Shown here piece after piece: positions 16,001 through 21,974 of a stretch of 44,580 nucleotides of DNA. The position numbers and the translations under genes were made by a program. The notes below the pieces were generated by a model, which saw only the letters and a program-made list of their open reading frames with translations, was not told the DNA's origin and ran no database searches. Origin of the DNA: Myxococcales bacterium (GTDB taxonomy: Bacteria > Myxococcota_A > Polyangia > Polyangiales > Polyangiaceae). Position 1 is the stretch's first letter, and the number at the start of each line of letters is the position of its first letter. The stretch is from contig SECP01000066.1 in assembly GCA_004193285.1 (NCBI GenBank), positions 1 through 44,580 of the forward strand. Direction: 5' to 3'.

Positions 16001-18370
16001 CTCGCCGTCACCGCGGACGGCGCGCGGCTCCTCGTTTCACGGTTCGTGAGCCCACCCGCTCCCGGCGAAAGCAACGGTAGCCCCACGACGAGCCAAGCGT
16101 TTGCCGAGCTGCGAGCGGTGGATCTGCCCGCCATGGCCGGCTCGCGGCTCATTCGACTGCACCATAGCGACCGGGTAGACGGCTCGGTGCAGGGGCGCGG
16201 CATCCCCAACTACCTCGGCGCGGCGAGCATCGCGCCGAGCGGGCTGAGCGCGTGGGTACCCTCCAAGCAAGACAACATCGCGCGCGGCACCTTCCGCGAC
16301 GGCCAGAATCTGGACTTTCAAAACACGGTGCGCGCGGTCACGTCGCGCGTGGATTTGGTCACCGAAAGCGAGAGCGCCGAGCAACGCGTCGACCACGACA
16401 ACGCAGGGGTCGCCTCCGCCGCCGTCTTTCACCCGAGCGGCGTGTACTTGTTCGTGGCGCTCGAGACGAGCCGCCAGGTCGCGGTGGTCAGCGCGCTGAC
16501 CGGCAGCGAGCTGATGCGCGTGGAGGTAGGGCTCGCGCCGCAAAGCTTGGCGCTCTCTTCCAACGGCGCGCGCCTGTACGTGCAAAACTTCATGGGGCGC
16601 ACCGTGAGCGCGATCGACCTGAGCCCGCTGGTAGAGAGCGGCGAGTTCAAGACCTCCACCCTCGCCACGATCGCGACCGTGACCACGGAGAAGCTCGGCA
16701 GCAACGTGCTCAGCGGAAAGCGCCTGTTTTACGACGCCCGTGACCCGCGGCTGGCGCGCGACGCGTACTTGAGCTGCGCATCCTGCCACGCGGACGGGGA
16801 CTCGGACGGCCGCGTCTGGGATCTGACCGGCATGGGCGAAGGCCTGCGCAACACGATCAGCCTCGTCGGTCGCTCGGGAGCGCAGGGGCGACTGCACTGG
16901 AGCGGCAACTTCGACGAGGTGCAAGACTTCGAGAACCAGATCCGCTCCTTGGCCGGCGGAACGGGGCTCATGACCGACTCTGCGCTGCTCACGGGCACTC
17001 GCAGCCAGCCTCTCGGCGACGCGAAGGCCGGGCTCAGCGCGGACTTGGACGCGCTAGCCGCCTACGTCAAGTCGCTCACCACGCCCACTCCGAGCCCCTA
17101 TCGCAGCGCAAGCGGGCTCACCGCGGCGGGCGCGGCGGGGCGCGTCGTCTTCGCGAACGCCGGCTGTACTAGCTGCCATTTTGGAACGACTTTCTCGAGC
17201 GAGGGCAGCACCGCACTCGAAGACATCGGTACGCTGCGGGTGTGGAGCGGGCAGCGCGCTTCGGGTCCGCTGCTCGGCATCGACGTCCCCTCCCTGAGGG
17301 ACGTGTTTGCGACCGCGCCGTACCTGCACGACGGCTCCGCCAAAACCCTGGCGGACGCCGTTGCCGCCCATCGCGGGGTCGCTCTTTCCGAATCGGATTT
17401 GAGCAGCCTCGTCGAGTTTCTCCGCCAGATCGACGGTTCCGAGCCCGCCGTCCCCAAGATCGGCTGCACCGACGGCGTGAAGAACGGGACCGAAACGGGC
17501 GTGGATTGCGGCGGCACGTGCAGCGCGTGCGCGGTGTGCTCCGGCAAGACGTACGAAGCGGAGAGCATGTACGCGTCGACCGGCGGCTCGATCAGCGGCG
17601 GCTGGAACATCTGGGCCAACGGCTACCTCTCGGCCTCTCATGCTTTCACCGCCGGCGCGACCACGATCACCGTCTTGGCGCGCGGCTCCGTGGCCGCGAG
17701 CGTCTGGCCTACCCTGCGCCTGAGCGTCGGAGGCGCGGTGGTCGGTACCGCAAGCGTGAACACGACGAGCTACGCACCGCATGCATTTACCTTCGTAGCG
17801 ACCAGCGGCGCTAAGGAGGTCAAGGTTGAGTTCACCAATGATTTGAACCAAAACGGCCAGGATCGTAACCTGTACGTGGACCGCGTGGACGTGAGCTGTG
17901 GCTCGCTCCCGCCCGCGCCGACTTGCACCGACGGCCTCAAAAACGGCACGGAAACGGCGGTCGATTGCGGCGGCAGCTGCAGCAGTAAGTGCGCCACCGG
18001 GCAGGCGTGCAGCGTCAGCGGGGACTGCGCCACCGGTACGTGCGCTGCCGGCATCTGCCAGGCGGCCAGCACGGCCAAGGTCACGGCGGTGCTCACGCTC
18101 GGCGACCAATGGACGGGCGGCTATTGCGCGAATCTCAAGGTGACCAACGCCTCGAGCGCAGCAATCACGACGTGGACGGTGACGCTGAGCACCAACCAAT
18201 CCACCCTCACGAGCTCGTGGAGCGCTAACTTTGCCGGCTCGGGATCCACGCGAACCGTCACCCCCGTGAGCCACAACGCGGCGCTCAGTCCCGGGGCGTC
18301 CACGACGGTAGGCTTCTGCGCCAACACCACCGGCTCCAATTGGCAGCCAGTCGTGCTTTCCGCCAAGTAG
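13100..18370 (+). CDS. Giant modular copper radical oxidase (AA5-like) - diheme cytochrome - CBM fusion
   Basis: Predicted 1,756 aa. A Tat-like signal (SRRVF, R10/R11) ends in lipobox VAAC (Cys38). Order, with approximate residues: galactose/glyoxal-oxidase propeller 80-480; DUF1929-type domain 485-585; ABFB-like domain 600-740; PKD 750-825 (WDFGDGS); YVTN-type propeller 840-1180; MauG/peroxidase-like cytochrome 1205-1445; Cys-rich CTDGxKNGTET module; CBM60/36-like domain 1485-1600 (YEAESM start); second Cys-rich module; CBM2 1658-1756. Copper radical residues are all visible: C162, Y207 (RWYGS), Y438-H439 (VYHSA) and H528 (VTHSFN). Heme motifs are CASCH (C1226/C1229/H1230) and CTSCH (C1356/C1359/H1360). 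It probably oxidises alcohols or aldehydes of bound xylan/cellulose-type substrate and passes electrons or peroxide to its own hemes; this is inferred. GTG 13073 is an alternative start. Confidence 0.9.
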   Translation: MLESRTEISRRVFTIASSIARGAAARGALLTALSVAACSAQPGAGGTEEWPTAGERAAALEVSPATAALAITLPEAQDPLFAGLSVPADAALRGMWSPTRDWPLNGLHSTLLPNGRVLTYGTPAGNAASQDGRTFDVWDPAQGFTGVSHRTVYNAQQVNSFCSSAAFLRSGTLLVSGGNSPLESSEFSPATAAVVTSPFSLADERWYGSMITLADGRLLMLGGSTPYGALRAYQDPGQAVNAGSVSMTPEIYEPGTGFRSLFGAYSREAFGPDHHRYWYPRAWAAPNGEVFGISSEKMWFLSSEGSGAVRVAGAFKTGVDAVTRPNIGPTSAAVMFAPGRILQVGGNGYHDGHATPSSALATVVDINGAAPVVTETNPMTFARQWPSATVLPDGRVVVTGGTRYANNGGADAVYEAELWEPSTGVWTTGARAGQVRVYHSAAILMPNGAVLSTGGGAPGPVNNLNAEVYYPPYLFRAAAAGGAELAPRPRMAAVSTLALGHGAQLDVQLTGSPTIVQAVLIGASSVTHSFNTFQRRLELRFLQEGGRLAVEMPARAAEAPPGYYALFLLDQLGVPSNAVLLSLGEDMAAPPVSTLLPRGNVITLQSLSQPDYAIATDAQSLGVLKLLGASPSASDLSSARFLVRDGLADSNCVSLESTTTPGQWLRHQAYRLRAAANDGSDVFKADATFCPELGLAGTGISLRSKNFPLRVLRHRSFELWLDPVTTETGFAAEASFKLREPPLPTLPAVPAPIVASGATVHYAPALTLQGASYIWDFGDGSAPSEPSTTPEATHTYGAPGLYLVTLTVRLADGRTVIKTFVQAVRGEVTPGASRSSSALAVEARSGAPERIWVVNPDADTVSVLDSAALTRLKELAVGASPRSVAVAPNGRIWVVARDSATISVVDPSSLTVTQTISLPARSRPYGLVFAPGGSAYVSLDATGQLLQLDAATGERQGALDVGPNARGLAVTADGARLLVSRFVSPPAPGESNGSPTTSQAFAELRAVDLPAMAGSRLIRLHHSDRVDGSVQGRGIPNYLGAASIAPSGLSAWVPSKQDNIARGTFRDGQNLDFQNTVRAVTSRVDLVTESESAEQRVDHDNAGVASAAVFHPSGVYLFVALETSRQVAVVSALTGSELMRVEVGLAPQSLALSSNGARLYVQNFMGRTVSAIDLSPLVESGEFKTSTLATIATVTTEKLGSNVLSGKRLFYDARDPRLARDAYLSCASCHADGDSDGRVWDLTGMGEGLRNTISLVGRSGAQGRLHWSGNFDEVQDFENQIRSLAGGTGLMTDSALLTGTRSQPLGDAKAGLSADLDALAAYVKSLTTPTPSPYRSASGLTAAGAAGRVVFANAGCTSCHFGTTFSSEGSTALEDIGTLRVWSGQRASGPLLGIDVPSLRDVFATAPYLHDGSAKTLADAVAAHRGVALSESDLSSLVEFLRQIDGSEPAVPKIGCTDGVKNGTETGVDCGGTCSACAVCSGKTYEAESMYASTGGSISGGWNIWANGYLSASHAFTAGATTITVLARGSVAASVWPTLRLSVGGAVVGTASVNTTSYAPHAFTFVATSGAKEVKVEFTNDLNQNGQDRNLYVDRVDVSCGSLPPAPTCTDGLKNGTETAVDCGGSCSSKCATGQACSVSGDCATGTCAAGICQAASTAKVTAVLTLGDQWTGGYCANLKVTNASSAAITTWTVTLSTNQSTLTSSWSANFAGSGSTRTVTPVSHNAALSPGASTTVGFCANTTGSNWQPVVLSAK

Positions 18371-18382
18371 CGCGCGCGGCCC

Positions 18383-19426
18383 TCAGCTGCTGGTCGTGAG
18401 AGTCGCCACCAGGGCGTCCACATCTGCGGGGGTGGTCGCCCAGGAGCACACGAAGCGCGCCGCTCCGCCGATGAAGGTGTAGTAGGCCCAGCCAGCACTT
18501 TTCAGCTTTTCATGGTGCTCTGCGCTGAGCTCCACGAAGACAGCGTTAGCCTCCACCGGCCGCACCAAACGCGCGCCGGGGACAGCGCTCAGCTGCGCGG
18601 CCAGGCTGCGGGCGGAGCGATTGGCGTTTTCCGCATTCCGCAGCCAAAGCTCGTCCTGGAAGCCGCGGAGCCAGGGCGCTGCCAAGTAACGCATCTTGCT
18701 CGCGAGCTGTCCGGACTGCTTGCACCGCCAGCTGAACTCGGCCGATAGCGCGCGGTTTCGGAACACGACCGCCTCACCGAAGCCGAGCCCGTTCTTGACC
18801 GCGCCAAAACAGAGCACGTCTGCCCCCGCCGCTGCCACGAGCTCCGCGGCGGACACGCCGAGGCCAACGACCGCGTTCGCAAATCGAGCGCCGTCCAAAT
18901 GTACGGCCAAGCCATGGCGACGAGCCACCGCGGCCAGAGCGCGCAGCTCTTCCAACGAATAAAGGGTACCGAGCTCAGTTGGCAGGGTGAGGCTAAGCAC
19001 CCGCGGCTTCGGGTAATGTAGGTCGCTCCGGTGCGTGACGAGGCGCTCGACCTCCGCAGGCGTGACCTTGCCGTCCTCGGTGCGAACCGCCAGTAGCTTG
19101 GTACCGTTCGAGAAGAACTCAGGTGCGCCGCACTCGTCCGTCACGATGTGCGCGACGTCCGAGCAGATCACACTATGGTAAGACTGGCAGCACGCGGCGA
19201 GGGCCAAGGAGTTCGCGGCCGTACCGTTGAAGACGAAGTACACGTCCCCTTCCCCGCCCAGCGCCGCGCGAATGGCGTCCGCCGCCCTCGCCGTCAGCGC
19301 GTCCTCTCCGTAAGAAGGGCAGCTACCCTGGTCCGCGTCGCGTAAGGCTTGCCACGCCTCCGGGCAGATACCCGCGGTGTTGTCGCTGGCGAAGCGCGTG
19401 TCTTTGAACGCTGCCGAGTCGCGCAT
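18383..19426 (-). CDS. ltaE: Low-specificity threonine aldolase-type PLP enzyme
   Basis: A 347-aa fold-type I PLP enzyme. Residues match the beta-eliminating lyase/threonine aldolase family: SDNTAGICPEAW near the N-terminus, HLDGARFANA (D178 pairing with the PLP nitrogen) and K211 in FGAVKNGLGFGEAV as the Schiff-base lysine. Such enzymes cleave L-threonine or related beta-hydroxy amino acids to glycine and an aldehyde. The FGxxKNG form is a branch distinct from E. coli LtaE, so substrate range is uncertain. It is the last gene of a minus-strand group: the zinc-ribbon gene ends 36 bp upstream. It is convergent with the giant oxidase, 12 bp apart. Confidence 0.85.
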   Translation of the reverse strand: MRDSAAFKDTRFASDNTAGICPEAWQALRDADQGSCPSYGEDALTARAADAIRAALGGEGDVYFVFNGTAANSLALAACCQSYHSVICSDVAHIVTDECGAPEFFSNGTKLLAVRTEDGKVTPAEVERLVTHRSDLHYPKPRVLSLTLPTELGTLYSLEELRALAAVARRHGLAVHLDGARFANAVVGLGVSAAELVAAAGADVLCFGAVKNGLGFGEAVVFRNRALSAEFSWRCKQSGQLASKMRYLAAPWLRGFQDELWLRNAENANRSARSLAAQLSAVPGARLVRPVEANAVFVELSAEHHEKLKSAGWAYYTFIGGAARFVCSWATTPADVDALVATLTTSS

Positions 19427-19462
19427 GCGGCTGCACTAGCATGCCACCGCGAAGGCGGCTCC

Positions 19463-19738
19463 TCAGGGCTCGCCCAGCACTTCGTTGAGGAAGGCCTCGA
19501 GCGCGTCCACGTCGATGTTCGGCTCGCAATGGGGACAGGACTCGAGGTGGTCCGGCCCAGGGGCGGCGTGCAGACGAGGAACGCACTCGAACTCCAGCAG
19601 ACAGCGCCGGCAGCGCAGGCTGCGGTGGTCCAGCCGCACGACGGGCACCACGCTCTCGGCCAGCTCCCTTTCAGCGCGCTCTTGCGCACGGCGCGCGAAA
19701 GCGGGATGGCTGAACAAAGAGATCACCTTGCCGCTCAT
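19463..19738 (-). CDS. Small zinc-ribbon-like protein of unknown function
   Basis: A 91-aa protein with a helical, charged N-terminus (ISLFSHPAFARRAQERAERELAES), then a two-pair Cys motif (CRRC and CPHC, 25 residues apart) that could hold one zinc, and an acidic C-terminal helix (DVDALEAFLNEVL). I do not recognise a named family. Its ATG overlaps the stop of the upstream ribbon-helix-helix gene (ATGA), so the two are translationally coupled and likely act together. It could be a partner or ligand-sensing subunit for that DNA-binding protein; this is inference from context only. Confidence 0.65.
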   Translation of the reverse strand: MSGKVISLFSHPAFARRAQERAERELAESVVPVVRLDHRSLRCRRCLLEFECVPRLHAAPGPDHLESCPHCEPNIDVDALEAFLNEVLGEP

Positions 19739-19956
19739 GGCTTGTCCTTGGCGGCCGCGAGCTGGTCGAGCGCGCGAGTGAGGAGGACGCGCACCGCCTC
19801 CGCTCGCGCGAACCGCACGCCGGGTAACTCCCGGCGAACGCGCGCGGCGTACCGGTCCACGCGACCGACCAGCGCGCCGGGCAAGCGGACGACGAGCTGG
19901 CTATCGTTACCGGGCGAGGAGCGGGGTGGGCTGGCGGAGCGCTTGCGAACGGCCAT
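19735..19956 (-). CDS. Ribbon-helix-helix (CopG/MetJ-type) DNA-binding protein
   Basis: A 73-aa basic protein. After a disordered basic arm it reads SQLVVRLPGALVGRVDRYAARV then a second helix FARAEAVRVLLTRALDQL, the beta-strand plus two-helix pattern of ribbon-helix-helix proteins, which work as dimers reading short repeated DNA sequences. First gene of a three-gene operon: 4-bp ATGA overlap with the zinc-ribbon gene, followed by ltaE. Upstream is the large repeat region, so its own promoter and possible binding sites lie there. It could be an antitoxin-like autoregulator, but no toxin-like partner is apparent. The start has only a weak ribosome-binding site. Confidence 0.65.
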   Translation of the reverse strand: MAVRKRSASPPRSSPGNDSQLVVRLPGALVGRVDRYAARVRRELPGVRFARAEAVRVLLTRALDQLAAAKDKP

Positions 19957-20040
19957 CTTCAGGGGGTGCCGTCAAACGAGTAACACGTCCGATCCCAATT
20001 GTAATGCTTTGCGTCCCATTGCATTGCAAAAGAGCACCCC
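19957..20040 (-). promoter_or_regulatory. Promoter region of the RHH operon with inverted repeats
   Basis: This AT-richer patch upstream of ATG 19956 holds an 11-bp palindrome TTGCATTGCAA (20019-20029), a minus-strand TACAAT -10-like box (19998-20003), and 7-bp inverted arms GGGGTGC (19963-19969) and GCACCCC (20034-20040) bracketing it. Ribbon-helix-helix proteins commonly repress their own promoters through such repeats. No -35 box at ideal spacing is evident, so the promoter call is tentative. Confidence 0.35.
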
Positions 20041-20147
20041 GCCCCCGCTCCACGTGTCCGAGGCTTCAAGCTTCCGCATCGAAACGACGGCTGCACGGCC
20101 CCCCCCCCGTAGCCGAAACCGTTGCCGCGTGCGTCGACGCTCGCCCC

Positions 20148-20263
20148 GCAGCCTCTGCAGCCTCTGCAGCTCTGCAGCTCTGCAGCTCTGCAGCTCTGCA
20201 GCTCCGAAGCCTCCGCGGCCTCCGCGGCCTCCGAAGCCTCGCAGCTCTGCAGCCTCCGAAGCC
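20148..20263. repeat. GCAGCYTCT microsatellite, 8/9-bp units
   Basis: About fourteen consecutive units of gcagctct, gcagcctct, gaagcctcc or gcggcctcc type. Unit length alternates between 8 and 9 bp, so no reading frame is kept and this is not a coding repeat. It contains many PstI-type CTGCAG palindromes. It opens the 2-kb repeat region and is unrelated in sequence to the elements further right. A run of ten C lies just upstream (20099-20108). Confidence 0.9.
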
Positions 20264-20325
20264 TTCGCACCCAAGCTCGGACCTTACGTTTTCGCGGTAT
20301 CCAGCTTCAGGCGCAGCGGGGTGGT

Positions 20326-20535
20326 CGCCGCCGTGAAATGAGCTTCGCGTGCTACTCCGGCGGCAGACGCGCCTCCTCTCGCCTACGTACCACGCCGCCG
20401 TGAAATGAGCTTCACGTGCTACTCCGGCGGCAGACGCGCGTCCCTCCTCTCGCCTACATACCTCGCCGCCGTGAAATGAGCTTCACGTGCTGCTCCGGCG
20501 GGAGACGCACTTCCCTCCTCTCGCCAACGTACGTT
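20326..20535. repeat. Three 67-71 bp direct repeats with internal hairpins
   Basis: Copies start at 20326, 20393 and 20464, each opening cgccgccgtgaaatgagctt and running through ctcctctcgcc. Inside each, GCCGCC and GGCGGC can pair around a GTGAA-atgagc-TTCAC stem (perfect in copies 2 and 3; one arm base changed in copy 1). The third copy changes GGCGGC to GGCGGG. Reverse-complement comparison shows that they are diverged inverted relatives of the right half of element B (the cgcgaaagcttttcagg part). Confidence 0.85.
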
Positions 20536-20640
20536 TCCGTACTAAAATTCTCGAGCAATTACGTGGGCTCGTCCGTCCAAACTTGCAATGTACCGAAGCA
20601 TACATCGTGGTGCACGAATCACCGCGCGCTGGGCCGATCG
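20464..20640 (-). repeat. Diverged inverted copy of elements B and A
   Basis: Read on the minus strand, this stretch follows the order of the right-hand units in reverse. Plus-strand gccaacgtacg...gtactaaaattctcga (20523-20556) matches the reverse complement of element B (gccaacgtat...gtactaaaattatcga), and 20586-20616 loosely matches the reverse complement of element A. Divergence is clearly greater than among the right-hand copies, so this is an older, inverted copy. Confidence 0.65.
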
Positions 20641-20650
20641 TATCCCGCGT

Positions 20651-20686
20651 GATCGATCGACCGATCGACCGATCGACCGATCGACG
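20651..20686. repeat. GATCGACC octamer array
   Basis: About four tandem units of gatcgacc, with a degenerate unit at each end, directly left of the first (partial) element A. It is related in form to the GATGCACC and GTGGACC arrays further right, all sharing the core GACC or CACC. Confidence 0.85.
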
Positions 20687-20738
20687 TCGCGTGACGTACC
20701 GAACCGTACATCGCGGCGACGACGCCTCCGAGCGCCGA
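20683..20738 (+). repeat. Element A, partial copy (A0)
   Basis: Lacks the left ~9 bp of element A; the octamer array runs into it instead. It is followed by tagaccgat and then the full copy A1, exactly as copy A3 is followed by A4, so the A-tagaccgat-A pair has been duplicated as a block. Confidence 0.8.
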
Positions 20739-20747
20739 TAGACCGAT

Positions 20748-20812
20748 GGCTCAACGTACGTCGCGTGACGTACCGAATCGTGCATCGCGGCGATGGCGCC
20801 TCCGACCGCCGA
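20748..20812 (+). repeat. Element A, copy A1 (65 bp)
   Basis: Element A begins ggctcaacgtacgtcgcgtg. It carries two perfect inverted repeats: GTACGTC-gcgt-GACGTAC and CGGCGC-ctccga-GCGCCG. This copy differs from the others at several bases, and the second hairpin is weakened by gac for gag and cgat for cgac. Confidence 0.85.
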
Positions 20813-21035
<223 letters not shown>

Positions 21036-21037
21036 AT

Positions 21038-21102
21038 GGCTCAACGTACGTCGCGTGACGTACCGAACCGTACATCGCGGCCACGGCGCCTCCGAGCGCC
21101 GA
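21038..21102 (+). repeat. Element A, copy A2 (65 bp)
   Basis: Near-consensus copy with both inverted repeats intact (GTACGTC-gcgt-GACGTAC and CGGCGC-ctccga-GCGCCG). It starts 290 bp after A1. Confidence 0.88.
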
Positions 21103-21249
21103 AATCATTCGACAATTTTAGTACAGATCCATACGTTGGCCCGAGGCGAGAACACCCTCTCCCTGGCGCCCGTTGGCGGGCTACAAGCGAAAGCTTTTCA
21201 GGCTTCGCCTGACGGACCGAACGCACGTCGCGCGATGCATCGATGGACC
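21103..21249 (+). repeat. Element B, copy B2
   Basis: Near-consensus copy with the TCAGGC-ttc-GCCTGA hairpin and the gatgcatcgatggacc end, where the next satellite begins. Confidence 0.88.
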
Positions 21250-21319
21250 GATGGATCGACGACCGATGGACCGATGGACCGACGACCGATGCACCGGTCG
21301 ACCGTGGACCGTGGACCGT
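21241..21319. repeat. Mixed GATGGACC/GATGCACC octamer and GTGGACC heptamer array
   Basis: A short degenerate array between B2 and A3: octamers gatggacc, gatgcacc and gacgacc variants, then two or three gtggacc heptamers. It has the same position in the unit as the longer arrays but is shorter and less regular. Confidence 0.85.
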
Positions 21320-21320
21320 G

Positions 21321-21385
21321 GGCTCAACGTACGTCGCGTGACGTACCGAACCGTACATCGCGGCGACGACGCCTCCGAGCGCCGA
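21321..21385 (+). repeat. Element A, copy A3 (65 bp)
   Basis: Copy with the first inverted repeat intact and gacgacgcc in place of gacggcgcc, which weakens the second. It is followed by tagaccgat and then A4 rather than by element B, as A0 is followed by A1. Confidence 0.88.
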
Positions 21386-21394
21386 TAGACCGAT

Positions 21395-21459
21395 GGCTCA
21401 ACGTACGTCGCGTGACGTACCGAACCGTACATCGCGGCGACGGCGCCTCCGAGCGCCGA
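21395..21459 (+). repeat. Element A, copy A4 (65 bp)
   Basis: Consensus copy, both inverted repeats intact, 74 bp after A3 and followed by B3. Confidence 0.88.
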
Positions 21460-21598
21460 AACCATTCGATAATTTTAGTACAGATCCATACGTTGGCCCG
21501 AGGCGAGAACACCCTCTCCTTCCCGCCGGGTGGCGGGCTACACACGAAAGCTTTCCAGGCTTCGCCTGACGGATCGAGCGCACGTCGCTTGATGCATC

Positions 21599-21606
<8 letters not shown>
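21460..21606 (+). repeat. Element B, copy B3
   Basis: Near-consensus copy (ttttagtacagatccat, cgttggcccgaggcgagaac). The hairpin is slightly changed (ccaggcttcgcctga). It ends at gatgcatcgatggacc and runs into the longest satellite. Confidence 0.88.
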
Positions 21607-21730
<124 letters not shown>

Positions 21731-21733
21731 GAT

Positions 21734-21798
21734 GGCTCAACGTACGTCGCGTGACGTACCGAACGGTACATTGCGGCGACGGCGCCTCCGAGCGCCGA
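21734..21798 (+). repeat. Element A, copy A5 (65 bp)
   Basis: Copy with both inverted repeats, differing at cgaacggtacattgcgg from the consensus cgaaccgtacatcgcgg. It is followed by B4. Confidence 0.88.
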
Positions 21799-21960
21799 AA
21801 TCATTCGATAATTTTAGTACAGATCCATACGTTGGCGCGAGGCGAGAACACCCTCTCCCTCGCGCCCGGTGGCGGACTGCACGCGAAAGCTTTTCAGGCT
21901 TCGTTGGCCCGAGGCGAGAACACCCTCTCCTTCCCGCCGGTTGCGGACTGCACGCGAAAG
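21799..21960 (+). repeat. Element B, copy B4 plus partial tandem copy
   Basis: B4 follows the consensus to ttttcaggcttcg (21903), then jumps back and repeats the internal segment cgttggcccgaggcgagaac through cgcgaaagc (21902-21960). The array ends there, about 15 bp before the stop codon of the LacI-like sensor gene on the other strand. Confidence 0.88.
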
Positions 21961-21974
21961 CCCCGGAGCGGCCT

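Noticed and set aside
20148..20263. Coding repeat giving AELQSCRA-type peptides on the minus strand
   Set aside because: Unit length alternates between 8 and 9 bp, so no frame is maintained; there is no start context or neighbouring domain.
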